A stretch of DNA of 64,000 bases, from the NCBI GenBank assembly GCA_027596075.1, contig JADGJC010000036.1, positions 147,313 through 211,312 on the forward strand. Direction: 5' to 3'. The notes under the pieces are model-generated. The model saw only the letters and a program-made list of their open reading frames with translations. It was not told the DNA's origin and ran no database searches. Made by a program: the position numbers and the translations under genes. Of the stretch, positions 1 to 12,600 are shown piece by piece (positions within the stretch are counted from its first letter, which is position 1; each line of letters opens with the position of its first letter). The DNA comes from Rhizophlyctis rosea. Its lineage: Eukaryota > Chytridiomycota > Chytridiomycetes > Rhizophlyctidales > Rhizophlyctidaceae.

Positions 1-2547
1 ACGACCGATCATTGAATCATGTTTTGCTCTCTGAGTCGAGAAATCGTTACATCGGTCTGGCTATTCATGATGATTGGCACATGGTGTTTGCTAACGGCAA
101 CGCTACTGTGCATATCAGGCCGGTCAACGGGTGGGCGCCACTGAAGAGCGATCAATGAGCAGATGGATGGATTTAGGTGGGATTGACAGCTATCTTCGAT
201 AGCGCTCCGTTTTTCCAGACACGGCATACCTTCCATTGTGACAATTTGACAGACATTTATTCATTTAATCTCAGTAGCAATGGGCGTCCTGCCATATCAA
301 GAAAGTATGAAGCCCTGCTTTGGGTGAAGTTGAACAGTAAAGCATCCGGATGATGAAGGGATTCCTGAGACTGGCGTTCGATCACCAGAAATGAGGAAAA
401 AGAGAAAACAAATAAGGCGGAAGTGACTATGCCCTTCTGATCCCACGTGTGGGGCCGAACCCTCGACCTGACAGTGAGTTCTGGCCCGACGCGAGACCAT
501 AGAACAACAGGCCGCAACCTTGACTTTCGATCGGTGAAATTGAATGCCTAGCTTTGTGGCGCAGCGGACGCGTTGGATGCCAGGACGTGTTTGGACTTAG
601 ACCAACCCATCTGCTGGCCGAGTTCACACACTCAGAAGTGTAGCTAAGCGGAGATGGGCGAATTTCCATGCGACTGAATTCCTTGGCTGCTTAGATAGAA
701 TGGGATTGCTGCTCAACCCGTGTTTGTATTACGCGGCATCTGCCTTTGCATGCCCAGCCGTGTTGGGTTCCAAACAGCAGATATTATCCCAAAAAGTCCA
801 TATGAGTGTGCAGTTGTTGGTCGCAAAATTCCCACATCCAAATGAAAATAGATGCTATGTGCGACAATCGCAGAATTTATACTCTGAATCCGCCAGACCA
901 TTTGCTGCAGCTTTATCCAACGTCAGCAGATTCCCATCATCCACTTCATTGAGGAGTGACGAGTGGTGAGAGCTTGTTTCGTCAAATCGACTCCCTCACC
1001 GATGTTATACTGCGTATACTTCTTTCTCCTGCATCAAGGACGAAACTTTGTAAATTGTGGAGTGTCCGGCCGAGCGACGTCAGCATGCCAGATGATCCCA
1101 TCAAAAACCCAAAATTTTTACATGGCGGAAGCCTTCAAAAAAGTCTTAAACAACCGGGAGAAATACTAGATGCTAACGCTAAGGTTGGAAAGTCTCAAAA
1201 GAACAAAATCTCCATTCACAAGGATTTGATATGGTCGCTCAAGGAAAGGAGATGAAAAAGTCAAAATATATTTGATGGGACACGACACGGGACATAATGA
1301 GCCCAGCGATGATGAGGCGAAAAAAAATTTCGCGATGGAGAGGTAGCGACCTAATCGGAACCGCTACGGATTGAACTCGCGCCCTGACCTCCGCATATAG
1401 CTCGGGTCGTTCAACCACACGTCAGACCAATCGGGACATCCACCGATCCATACTTCTAAACGTCGCACACTTTTGGTTGACCTTCAAAATGATCGGATCG
1501 GCTTGGACTCGAATGGATTCACTCGTGTGCTGGCCGCCAAGCCACCCCTTTTGTATCATTCATGATAAGTTTCGCTCACCAACGAGCTTCGCTATATGCA
1601 AATTTATGTCGACGCACGTGACTGATTAGTAACTTCATGAAGTCACTCTGGAGGCTGGCCATTCTCAGGCCAAGTGGTCAATTTTTTCAGCCGAACAGCC
1701 GCGCATAGGCCAACACATCTGTCGGATTCTGTCCTCCCTAGATACCTACCCAGCAAAGCTCTATGCCCGTAGGACTGGTCGCGCAGGATGCTTACCTACC
1801 AACCCTTACGACTGCTCATCGTTTCGAGACCTCCCCGTGAGGAAGAGTGGAACAACGGTCAAAATTAGCCTTCACCGCCGGACCCGCGCCGTCAGCCCCG
1901 CCAGTTCTGTATCCACGCTTTAGTGTTTCGATTGGGAACAAGTCCAACTCTGTTTCGCCTAAAGAAGGCAATGCCACACACGCGCTGGTTGCTCTGCAAC
2001 GAGGCAACATATCGTGGTGTCTATTTGTCTTTTTGGCCACCAGCACGGCACGAACCAGCGCTTCAGAATCTTCGTCCTTCCGCACGGTATGCCCACACGA
2101 CCGCGAATGCGTCGAGTTTGGTTTCGTATCTCCGGTGTGATTCGTGAACTTTGCTGCGGTGATGCATCTTTCGAGGGATGATTTATTGAATGGTAGATGG
2201 TCATGGGTGGTGTTCTGAGTTTTCCGTAGGGTAGCCCACATTGACTGCAGTGATAATAAGACGTTGCATCCACATTGTTTTCATGACGTTAGTTCGCTGT
2301 GTCCATAGTGCGGAATTGGTATACAGCAAGGTTGGCAGTACAATGTAAGTGTTCGATTAATCTGTATTGAGACAAGAGACCCCCCGCACAGGTTACATCC
2401 CCAGCATTTTCTGCTTCGAAGAGATGTCCATAAGAAAAAGCACATCACTTGGGTATCTATTGATGATAGTTTTTGACGCCTCCCTAATTACAAACCAATT
2501 CCCCATCTGCACATCCATCTGCATTTCTGATCCTTTTGCTGTACCCA
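1..2547. other. Region without a supported gene
   Basis: No reading frame here shows a recognisable domain, and none extends convincingly across plausible splice sites. Small open frames exist on both strands (for example around 1816-2273), but their translations are low-information and lack motifs. A tRNA-like stretch near 1340-1430 fails the folding rules (see rejected items). The last few hundred bases probably hold the 3' UTR of the minus-strand RNase III-domain gene that ends at 2548. Confidence 0.5.
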
Positions 2548-4290
2548 CTACATTAACCCCAACCGTGCAGCCACCCATGTACAAAAACGTAGGCTAAGCT
2601 GCTGTTGATCATCCAGGAATGCCGCGCCAATGATAGACTCCATAAAGTTCCCCCGTTTCTTCACCGCCTTGCTACTCAAACCTGTGATGCCAAATTCGAC
2701 TGCTATGTTTTGATCATCCGCCAATCGTCCCAGGGTTTCGTTATCCACAGCCCTCATAACGTCCTGCGTCAAACTTCCCCAGGATCCAGTAGCCTTAGCT
2801 TTGCGAAACAAGAAGCGCGCTGCGACTAGTTCAACGACGGAGTCCCCCAGAAACTGAAGGTTTTTTGCTTCATTCCCGCCACCAAGAACTCTCGCAAGAT
2901 ATGTTCTATCCCTCCAATCCCACTGAAGCTTCTGCAACAGAGAAGCAGACGGTTGCGGGAGCGTGTTTGCGGTCGGAGGATGCGAGAGGAAAGGGTCGAC
3001 GTCTTCGGTGATTCCCAGGATGTCCGTGGATTTTAGACTGAAACTGGCAGAACTCGTGGCAGCGAGATGACCAAGTAAGGTGTGGATATGATGTTTTGAA
3101 GGTCGGTTGGTTGGACGCTCAAAGAGCGAGGCCGAGTGTGCATTGATGTTGTTGTTGGAGATGTTTGGTGCTATGAATCCAACTAACCACTGAGCCTGTT
3201 GAACCTTGTTCATCCACCCTTCACCTTTCAACACTCCGCTTTGATCATGAAGCTCTTGTGGCGTTCCAGATGGATAGGCATTGTAGACGTATTTGCCGGC
3301 GGCGCATTTTACGGCGGCTTGCCCGTAGAATGCTGTATCAACGGATTGTGGAGAGGACGGATCCCCCAGCAGAGCGTACAACGTGTCTACTTCTAGGACT
3401 CCTGCCGGGTACCAAAACTGCAGTTGGGCATCCAACTTCCTCATCTGCAGTTGACGTCGGGTTTTGGCGAGGACTTCGATGGCGGCGCCTACAATTGGGA
3501 GGATGTCATGAGACCGAAGCGGAATTTGGGCGATGGTCGTTGGGAGCCAGGACTTGTTCAGGTTGACGGGAATCGTTTTATCCCACCCACGCGAGCAAGT
3601 CATAGCCGAGTAACCCACGCCCATACTTCCGTCAACAACGGAGGGTGCCCCGCGAACAGCAGTCGGTATGTTGGTCGGCCCAGACCGAACTTCATAGTAA
3701 AGCGTGCGGAGGGTGTTGAGGCTGTGTATGGTCGCTATGCGGGGCGTATTGTTTGGTAAGTAAGGTGACGTAGGAAGCCATATGTTTGTTTGCATGCGTC
3801 GTAGGAGGAGTTGACGAGACTCGCTGAGGGACGGAAGGGTTGCGGGTTGTTCGACGCCGATGAAGTTCACTAACTCGCTCCAGTCGGCTAGACAAGCTGA
3901 CAGGGTGGCATTGCTGAAGATAGGTATGGGTTTGTGGAAAGGGGAAAGATCGTCTTCCCTCAGAAGATTTGCGTCCGAGTTGAGGAGGACAGTTCCCACG
4001 GTAAACTGCGCATTGGGTACGGTGCGGTGAGGCAATAATGTGAAGAGCATGCTGCCTTTGGGAGAAAAGTGTTCCGAGGACGATGAAGGTGACACTCGAA
4101 GTATTGTGCTCAGATGCAGCCGTCTGGTGGGAAAGAGATCGAGGGTATTTAAGGACCAAAGGTCGCTCGTGCAACTGCAATTGCTTCTTTCAAGACGCTC
4201 ATTGCTCAGCCACGGCGTGATGGAGACGTGCTTAGGGCCCCAGGGTCCTATTGCAGACTCTGCTCTCACTTCAAATCGCGTCAATCGCAT
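2548..4290 (-). CDS. RNase III-domain protein with degenerate catalytic residues
   Basis: This is a single uninterrupted frame of 580 codons ending in TAG. The C-terminal third, roughly residues 440-580, carries an RNase III fold signature: the segment NLQFLGDSVVELVAARFLF followed about 65 residues later by NFMESIIGAAFLDD. Bacterial RNase III uses E-x2-E-x3-D in the first motif and D-x2-E in the second. Here the first motif keeps only the final Asp (the second Glu is Gln) and the second keeps Glu but has Asn for Asp. Divalent-metal catalysis is therefore doubtful. That pattern resembles RNase III-like mitochondrial ribosomal proteins (mL44 or mL57 type) more than Dicer or Rnt1. The N-terminal 400 residues are unrecognised; no dsRNA-binding or helicase domain is visible. 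It is divergent from FIBP, about 620 bp away. Single-exon structure is unusual for this window. The fold call is firm; the role is open. Confidence 0.7.
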   Translation of the reverse strand: MRLTRFEVRAESAIGPWGPKHVSITPWLSNERLERSNCSCTSDLWSLNTLDLFPTRRLHLSTILRVSPSSSSEHFSPKGSMLFTLLPHRTVPNAQFTVGTVLLNSDANLLREDDLSPFHKPIPIFSNATLSACLADWSELVNFIGVEQPATLPSLSESRQLLLRRMQTNIWLPTSPYLPNNTPRIATIHSLNTLRTLYYEVRSGPTNIPTAVRGAPSVVDGSMGVGYSAMTCSRGWDKTIPVNLNKSWLPTTIAQIPLRSHDILPIVGAAIEVLAKTRRQLQMRKLDAQLQFWYPAGVLEVDTLYALLGDPSSPQSVDTAFYGQAAVKCAAGKYVYNAYPSGTPQELHDQSGVLKGEGWMNKVQQAQWLVGFIAPNISNNNINAHSASLFERPTNRPSKHHIHTLLGHLAATSSASFSLKSTDILGITEDVDPFLSHPPTANTLPQPSASLLQKLQWDWRDRTYLARVLGGGNEAKNLQFLGDSVVELVAARFLFRKAKATGSWGSLTQDVMRAVDNETLGRLADDQNIAVEFGITGLSSKAVKKRGNFMESIIGAAFLDDQQQLSLRFCTWVAARLGLM

Positions 4291-4910
4291 CTAATCGCCA
4301 ATGACTCCATGTGGGGAAGAAGAATTGATTATCATAACATCTTACGGCGCCATTATTATGATAACGGATGATGTCAACTCCTCGCCTGAATCAACAAAAA
4401 TAGAATTCACAGTAATAGGAGATCCTTTGTGTTATCGTCCTATTAGCTGCATAGAATGACGACAAAAAGCTCAGTGAAGGGACTCGACGATCAAGAGGTT
4501 GGGAGTGCTCAACAAAAGGGGGGTTGGATGACAGGGCTCAATATAAAGACTACCCAGACCATTTTGCTTGTGGTTGCTTTTGGGAGCATTAGAGTGATCC
4601 ATTTGTGTGGGACATTCGGTTCATCAAGGTTGCCTGCACACCCGCATTCCTGGGTAGACTTTGGCTTGATCCAAACAAATGGTGAACTTCCTCTTTTGTA
4701 TAGATCATTACACAAAATATTTATGAACCCGCAAATGTCCACATCTCCGAATAACGGCGCAGCAGACGTGAATTGGGCGCACGGTCTGTGTGCCGCCACA
4801 AACCTTCACCACCGCCACAACCCTACCACTTCACCCCCCACCCAGCTCTAGCTCCCGACCTTCCCGAGACCTCCCCCAGTGTTTCTTCCCAAAATCCCTT
4901 CACCAACCCG
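4291..4910. promoter_or_regulatory. Divergent intergenic region between the RNase III-domain gene and FIBP
   Basis: This 620 bp gap separates two start codons facing outward, so it must hold both promoters. Open frames inside it (4456-4851) translate to low-complexity, motif-free peptide and are not supported. No specific element is identified. Confidence 0.4.
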
Positions 4911-6618
4911 ATGGATTTTTACGCTTTCGTGACAAATTCCTTCATATTGGACAGAACGTCATGGCAACTATGGTTGATGGGGCTAAGCGGTTTGTCTCAA
5001 AAGTGTTGGCATGGAATAGCATGACAGCTTGAATCATCCAGTACTTATGTTTTCCCTCCACCTCAACTTCAGTGGAACGTGCAGTCTACTACATTCAAAC
5101 AAAGAAGCTCGTTCAAACGCCTTCTAGCGATGCTCTACGGACTTTTGTCTCCACACACGTGGGTATTTCTGCTGCAGCGCCTGTCGCCAACTGTATCGAA
5201 CCCCCCTGACAACTCAACTCCCACAGTACCGCACCTTTGAACTCCTAACACCCCACCTAGAATCCCCGAAAACCCTCTACTCCCAACTCCTCTACACACT
5301 CCCCCACTCCTTGAAAGCCCACCTAATATCCTCCTACTACTCCTTTGATGAACGCGTTGTCCGCGAGCTGATGGGGAAAAAGCTCTCCTCCCGTGCGCGG
5401 AAAGAGCTGGACGACGTGGTGGAGAGGACGAAGGTGCCGCTGGCGGGGTGTAGAAGAATGTTTGATAATCTGAAGAGGGTTGCGAAGAAGATTGAGGATT
5501 CGGAGGGGGATATGATCAGGGTTATTCAGTCGGAGTTTCTGTTGTCGAGGGAGGTGGCAAGGTGGGTTGCGATGAGTTTGGTGATGTGGAAGGATGCAAG
5601 TGGGGAAAGTCATGGAATCCGGCCATGCTATTTTGGTGGAGTCAGGCTGAAGGACTAGAATGGGAAGGAATGATAAGTCGACGAAGCGTGAAGGGAAAGT
5701 CATGTTTGCCCTAAGGGGCGACTTTTGCCCCTTTTGATCGAGCTTCAGACTCGGATCGATATGGCCATTGTTGATGGAGCAGTTTGAACAATGACGCTCG
5801 AAAGATATTTCAAGTTTGAGCGGAACATGGCAGACACGGACACTGATCTCATTTGATCCACAGTCAATACGCAAACATCATCTTCATCAGCAATTATCGA
5901 CTGGACACCACGAAACGGAAACTTTCGCATCTCCAATTCTCAGACTTCACATATGGTAAGTGAATGAAGCGCCTATGAGGACAGCGCAGAAACTGACCAG
6001 AATTGATGGCGCCATCCCTGGATGTCCCCAACAACCCATATACTCACAAACTCACAAACTCACAATCTTACAAACCCCTCAGTCGCATCAATCTTCATCC
6101 AACACTTTACCCACCCAACCACACCCCCCCTCGAAGACCTAGACCCCCAACTCTCCCAAGACTCCCGCGACCTAAAAACAGTCCTCCTAAACCAAAAAGA
6201 AGTCCTCGAAGACCTCAAAACATCCCTCCACCGTCACCTCTCCTCCCAACAACAAAAACCCCACATCCTCTCATCCCCACAAAACGCCACAAACGCCCTG
6301 AAAGTCGTCATGCGCAACGTCTTCTCTCTCGGGGGTGTATTGACCAATGGACGCGAGTTCCGCGACGTGTTTTTGATATTGCAGGAGCGGGTGGTGGAGC
6401 CTTGTGTTGCTATGGGGTGGAGTAGTAGTGATACCGAGGCGTTTTTGGCAAGTGTTCCTGCGGTATTTGGGGAGTTGGGGAGTATTAGTGTGCAGATTCG
6501 GCAGAGGTATGCGGGGAGTGTTGGGAGGCTTTTTACGGCGGTTAAGTTTGCGGCGGGGAGGTTTCATCAGGCGGTGGAGCAGCAGGGGGAGGGTGTGAGG
6601 CCTGTGGCTACGCTTTGA
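4911..6618 (+). CDS. FIBP family protein (acidic FGF intracellular-binding protein homologue)
   Basis: Five exons can be placed: 4911-4989, 5073-5158, 5227-5561, 5864-5955 and 6083-6618, all with GT-AG introns. They sum to 1128 nt, a 375-residue protein, against about 360 in human FIBP. Matches to the family run the whole length: MDFYAFVTNSFILDR at the start, HYRTFELL, the hallmark YYSFDERVVRELMGKKLSS followed by CRRMFDNLKRVAKKIED, then YANIIFISNYRLDTTKRKL and a C-terminal ERVVEPCVAMGW segment. Junction phases reproduce the conserved residues exactly, for example S-V-E-R-A-V across intron 1. Animal FIBP is a soluble protein of poorly defined function named for binding acidic FGF inside cells. 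No FGF is expected in a fungus, so a more basic ancestral role is likely. Divergent from the RNase III-domain gene; convergent with delta-COP, 141 bp away. Confidence 0.93.
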
Positions 6619-6759
6619 GAAGGCTTTGTGCCCATGGTTGGTATGGAGAGTTCTTCGTTCTATAGTATATATTTGCACTTCTTTTCGCAGGGTTTTTGCG
6701 TAGCAGCGTGGGAGCACGCCGCGACCCATATGGTACATAGCAATGAAATATATTATATT

Positions 6760-8983
6760 TTAGACAACAACATATTCTTCCGTTTGCAGCGCCACCTCCT
6801 TCGAGAAGGCGACGCCCTCGCCCTGGATACTGTTGACGTCCGTAACCTGAAAGCAACGGATTTGTCAGTTCACTTGGGACTTTGCGCGGCATTCGTCATG
6901 ACGAGAGATGGGCAGCAAAGAACGTACGTCAATCTGGCAGAATGTGGAAGGAGCAGAGAACGTCGCCCGAATGGGGAAGAACGCCCCAACATCTTCACTG
7001 GGCACGCTGAACTCCAATACGCCGCTCTTGTTACTTTGGTCAATGATCGGCAATTGCCATTCAATGGTGTGATGTTGGCGATCGATTTGGTAGTGTCCTT
7101 CGACGTCCCCGATGGTCGGCACGCCGTTCCCGCTGATGATGCACATGAGTGTACATCCGTATTGTCAGTCGAATGCTGATGGTACTCACGGGTAGGGTAT
7201 AGATATGACAACATCCCTCAATTCCAATGTATTGGATTGCAGTTCGTATTCAATGTTGACGTCCGAGGTGCCGTTTCCGGATGGCGATGGCCAGCAGTTG
7301 ACTGTACGGGATATTATGATCAGTAAAGCGACAAATTTTGATTCTTGCTTGACAAAGCTACATACTGGCAAGAGGCACGGAACTTTCATCCTTTGAAACA
7401 TAGCGCCATCTCAACACGGGGAGTGCCTGCCCAGGTGGGAAAGGCTTGGACGGGTCCTTCAGAGCGATGACCGACTCTCCGAACAGTTGTTTGTCCACGT
7501 TCGGGTGCGTCTATTTCTCCGTGTCAGACTGGCTGCCCTTCAATGTGAATGTTCATATGAATGATAACAAACCTTGTATTGAATAGCCGGATCCTGGTTC
7601 ATCGCCAATGCGACACGAATATGCGCCTTGTTGGGGTCATTGACACGTAGGATCAAATCGCCCTTCACCTCCATGCTCTGCAAACCACCATCTTTATTTG
7701 CTGTCACCGAGATCTTCTCATCGATGTTGAAGTGGACACTATGTGCAATGTGAATGATGTGCAACAACATCAAGTAGCGGAAAGAGTGGCTTACGCTTCG
7801 GTGTGAACGGCTTGAGCATGAGTAGCGGCATGCCCACCTCCTCCAGAGGTTTGAGGAGCTTCCACAATGCCCTCATCCGCCTTAATGCTGTCGAAGATGG
7901 CAGCATCCTTCTGCTTTCGACCCAGTTGCATCCCCTTCCCACCACTTGCGGCCGCCGAGGGCGCAGGTCTGGGTATGGAATAAGTGAGATAGTCATTCAT
8001 TGACCATGGCAGTGGCGGTATTTGGAGATAACACTTACGATTGATACCGATCATCTGGTCGCGAGCTTGTTTGCACAATGGGTTCGCTGTAGGGACTACC
8101 GGCACGGTACCCAGCAGCCATACCCGGGCCGCCCCCATATCCGCCCGAGGATGCGCTGCCGAAACCAGTGGAACTTGATCCCGAGTATCCTCCCTTTGCC
8201 GCCATGCGCCTATCTCTGTCCATCTGTTTTGCCTTCTCTTTCAGCGCCATCTTTGCTTCCTTCTCCTTGTTCTACGCGTCAAACCAATTTTAGCCAAACT
8301 CGACAGGGGCAGGAAGTGCAGGGTGAGATGGCTCCCAACCTTCTGAATCTCGGCCTGCACGCGTTCCTCATGACTCTCCATCTCCATTATTGTGCGAATT
8401 TGCGCAAGCCCAACATTCTCTCGGAATCCCAAAGAAATGATTTCGTCGAATACCATGATGAGGTTAAATGCCTGTCGCGCAATCTCGCGTTCATCTAATG
8501 AGCGACAGTATTCGGACACGGAACGAGCAAAGAGGTGAAGGGTATCGATATCTTGCAGAATGTTGGACTGTTTGTTTGTAACGAGGACCATGAAGAGCTC
8601 TTCCAAAGGCTGTTATTGCAACTTATTAGGCGTTAAGTCCACACAAAGGATGTCTGGGCAAACATACTTGATAAACATATCGCACAGTTTCAGTCTCTAC
8701 AAACGTATGTTGATCACTGGCCCCGATGAGCTTGGGAAAGGAGGCTAGCAGTCCTTCAATACGCGCGCGTGGCATTTCCACAAACTGACGCGACACGACG
8801 GCTATAAGGTGGCACGCACAATGCGGTTAGTGTCAACGCTTTGAGCTCACGCTAGCAGCATCGTTTGACCGTGGGAACCAACCTTTGCCGCCCTTAGTGC
8901 AGATGGAAGCGGCGAGAACGACCTAAGAAGATGTTAGAATTCAAAGTTTGTATCGCAAGAGTGGTCAGAGCTACACTTACCAT
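6760..8983 (-). CDS. RET2: Coatomer subunit delta (delta-COP, archain)
   Basis: Eleven exons can be placed on the minus strand: 8981-8983 (only the ATG), 8883-8922, 8668-8801, 8340-8609, 8039-8271, 7795-7968, 7573-7738, 7366-7510, 7190-7301, 6928-7132 and 6760-6846. They total 1569 nt, 522 residues, close to human (511) and yeast (546). The N-terminal longin-like adaptor domain reads [19 protein letters not shown] and continues [20 protein letters not shown]; a charged Gly/Ser-rich linker follows. The C-terminal mu-homology domain contains [20 protein letters not shown] and ends [19 protein letters not shown]. Delta-COP is part of the F-subcomplex of COPI and helps recognise cargo in Golgi-to-ER retrieval vesicles. 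The first exon being a bare start codon is notable but the splice signals (GTAAGT, TTAG) are good. It shares a divergent promoter region with the kinesin gene. Confidence 0.95.
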
Positions 8984-9640
8984 CGTTTATCGTCGAGGAA
9001 CTATGTGCAAGAGGGTGTAATTATATAGGGTGCAAAATTGAAGGTTGGATGAGGATGGAGTTGGGGTGTGGGTGTGGGGAAGATGGGATCCACCATGCGC
9101 GTTGGCCGCAACGCCGACTGCGTGGCACACACCTGGCTCCGGCGGCTGAGACGGGGGCGTAGCTTACGCCTCACGCCACTCAAGCCGCGCGGGTCCTGGG
9201 CCCACCATTCTCGGGGTCCTTTGCATTCCTCCCGATCCAGATCCAACGTATATATCGGTGGAAGTAAATTTTCCTTCGATCAACCGCACCTTACTCGCAA
9301 CTTTGCAGAGCACAAAACATAAGGTTGATTTTGCATGTCATTTGCTTGATGCAAAGCGTCGACTCTGGACTGGTGTCCGGTCATCGTCATCTTCGCTCCT
9401 CATGTGCGGAATCATCGGGGAAATCACGCTTCAGCCATAGACGGACTTCGCTTCCACTTCAAAATCCTTCCATTCACATCTACCCACCCGTAACATACAC
9501 ATATTTCTATCCAGTAGGTAAACGGAAAGGAGTCCAGGGACGAGGCGGAGGAGGGGACTGGGAAAGGCGGGAACGGCGGCGAGGCGGGGTTTATACAGGC
9601 AGAGAAACACACCATCAGCAATTACATAGCTTTCAAAACA
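8984..9640. promoter_or_regulatory. Divergent intergenic region between delta-COP and kinesin-8
   Basis: This 657 bp gap lies between two outward-facing genes and so carries both promoters and 5' UTRs. Small open frames here have no recognisable product. No discrete motif can be assigned with confidence. Confidence 0.4.
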
Positions 9641-12600
9641 ATGGAAGAGAGCAATGGTCAATCAGATTCGCGGAGGAGCAGCACAGCTCTGGGACCGACA
9701 TCGACATCGATGTCCAGATTGATGGTAAAGACACCTGCGGGAGTTGAAATCGTTTGAAGGACCAGTCTCATCACAGACTTTGACAGGTGGGAGTGCGTAT
9801 TCGACCCATGTCCCTGAAAGAACTTGCGAAGGATGGAGTTCATGTCGTTGCTAGGGGGTTAGACGAACAGGCATGTTTGAGCTTCAGCGCCACCCTTTGC
9901 AACATCTGACCTAACATCTTCATAGACCGTCCAGCTAATTGAGCCCGTTGACGAGCGATACGAAGATGTTTTGAGAAAAGACCGACCTCATCAACGCATT
10001 TACACCTTTGACTCCGTCTTTTCGGAAGCCGCTTCTCAACTGGACGTGTTCAATGGCATGGTCAAAGCATTAGTGGATTGGGTGGTGGAGGGAAGCAATG
10101 CAACAGTTTTTGCATATGGTGCGTTCAAGCAGTGGAAGCGAGTAGACCATTTGCTTATAGCTTCCTAGGTGCAACTGGTGCCGGCAAGACATACACCATG
10201 CTCGGCACAGAATCGAATCCGGGCATCATGGCATTGACTCTTGTAGACCTATTCACAAAAGTCGAAGAACGTAATGCCAACCCCGCTTCGTCTTCTGAGA
10301 ATCGCGGTCAAAGTCGGTCCAAACGAAACACGGGTCCTGACAAACATTACTCTGTGTCATTATCATATCTGGAGATCTACAACGAGAACGTGCGAGATCT
10401 ATTGTCGGGGAAGCCGGATTACTTGGATTTGCGGGAGGATGCAAAGGGTGTCGTTGTTGCGGGGATCACAACTGTGGCGGTGGATTCACCTGAAGAAGTA
10501 CGTTTTTCAATGTGCAGGGATTGAATCATCATGACTTACGTTTCCTACAGGTGCTGACTTGGCTTCGGAAAGGTAACAAGTGCCGGACACAGGAGGCCAC
10601 CGGTGCAAATGAAGTATCATCACGATCCCATGCTGTGTTACAGGTTTGTGTTGTGCAGATCAGTCATCGACGCCCTTTGACTGACGATCTACAAGGTGAC
10701 AGTGAGCTGCAAATCACTCAACAGACTGGGGAAGCTGGTGGAACGCTTGGGCAAGTTAAGTATGATTGATCTTGCAGGGTCAGGTTAGTACGAACCGTGA
10801 AGGAATGTGAAATGCTGTAAACATATGCACTAAGAACTAAAAGTTTCTACAATCCAGAGCGAGCAGCAGAAACGAAGGTTTGTATTACTACTCATGCCCA
10901 TCACCATGACAATCGACCTTATGACGTCTTCCTGGGCAGAACCGCGGTTTGCGCATGGTAGAAGGAGCAAATATCAATCGTTCCCTGTTAGCTTTGGGGA
11001 ATTGCATCAACGCACTAGGCGATTCATCCAAACGAGGGAAGTATGTGAACTATCGAGATAGTAAGTTGACAAGGCTGTTGAAGGTGAGTTTATGGCGTTT
11101 GTTGTGCGCCAGAGAGGTGCCATATGCATTGACCATATTTCAGGATTCTTTGGGAGGCAACTGCCGTACAGTAATGATTGCAAACATCAGCCCGTCCTCT
11201 TCCAATTTTGATGAGACACAGAACACGCTGAAATATGCATACCGAGCACGCAGCATCAAGACCAAGGTAAAGTGACTTGTGCACGGATAGTTGCTATTCT
11301 TATACACGGCTGCTTGCTCTCAGATAATACACCACCTTCCCAACCGCAAACCTGACCCTTACCACGCCACCATCAACCAGCTTCAATCAGAGATTGGGCA
11401 TCTGAAACAACGATTGAGTAAACAAATCTCTCAACATGCGATGGCAAAAGCAGCCATCCCACCATCAACAACATCCACGCTGAAAACGGAGAACGACATG
11501 GTAACCACCCGGATGGTAGATATGTCGGAGACTGACAACGAGGAGATGCTGGACGGATTAGCAGATTTGGATGAACCGCCCAGAAAATCAACGGCGAAGA
11601 AACTAATGTACCGGCAACTGACATACGACACAGTTCCCATCGATAAGCACCACAACCAAAAGGACCACGCATCGCCTCCTCCACCTCCTTCGGACTCATT
11701 GTTCACTTCTCTCCACACAACCCTTTCAGGCCTCTTTGCAGAACATCGGGCGGCGGGAGATAAGGTGATTGAGGTGGAGGAAGAAGAGCGGAGTTGTTTT
11801 CAGGCTTTGAGGAAGACGCGACGGGAGTTGGAGGAAGTCCGGGCAAATGAGGATGAGGAAGAGAGCGGGAAGGGGTTGAAGGAGGTGCAGAAGTTGGAGG
11901 GTGTTGTGGAGGATACGGAGAGGAAGAGGAGGGAGGCTGTTAGGGAGAAGGAGGAGTTGAAGGGGAAGATGAAGGTTGTTGAGGATGGGATCCGGAGTAT
12001 ACAGCAGGTGAGGAAGCGACTTCATCATCTAGGGCAATCCGCAGAGATGGGATCACGATGGATCCCTAACGTATCAGTCATGATTTCATGTGTATAGAGC
12101 ATACCAAAAACGCTAGACCGACGAAGTAGACAGTACCTAGAGTTATTAGTCAAATTACATTTCACTGAAATGGAGAGTGAGTGCGACCGTGCTTTCTTTT
12201 GCTTCCCTCCTGCCCACGTTCAATTAACGTAATCGAATTTGACATGCTAGATCTTAATCAAACCGCCTCCCATCCAACCACACACTTCAAACACCGCACC
12301 GACGCCCAACAACACAACATGTCGGACATAATAGATCTCTTCACTACAATTCTGGATCAACAACAGGCCGTTATGGCCTCACATGGCATTAATGCTCCCC
12401 CATCATTGGGCAAGCTATACAAACAACTGGAAGGAGCTATGGGTGAAGTTGAGAAGGACAAAGGAGGAGAAGGAGGTTTCCGCAAATCGAAGCTGGCGGG
12501 GGTGAATAAAACACTGAAGTTGCACGGGAGTGGGAAGTTGGAGGAGGTGCGGAAGAGTAGGGAGGATTTGTTGCGGAGTAGGGAGAATTTGGGTGGGAAT

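Noticed and set aside
1340..1430. Stretch that resembles a minus-strand tRNA (GTTCAATCC-like box)
   Set aside because: The T stem does not pair, the anticodon arm has mismatches, and the putative acceptor halves are direct rather than inverted repeats.
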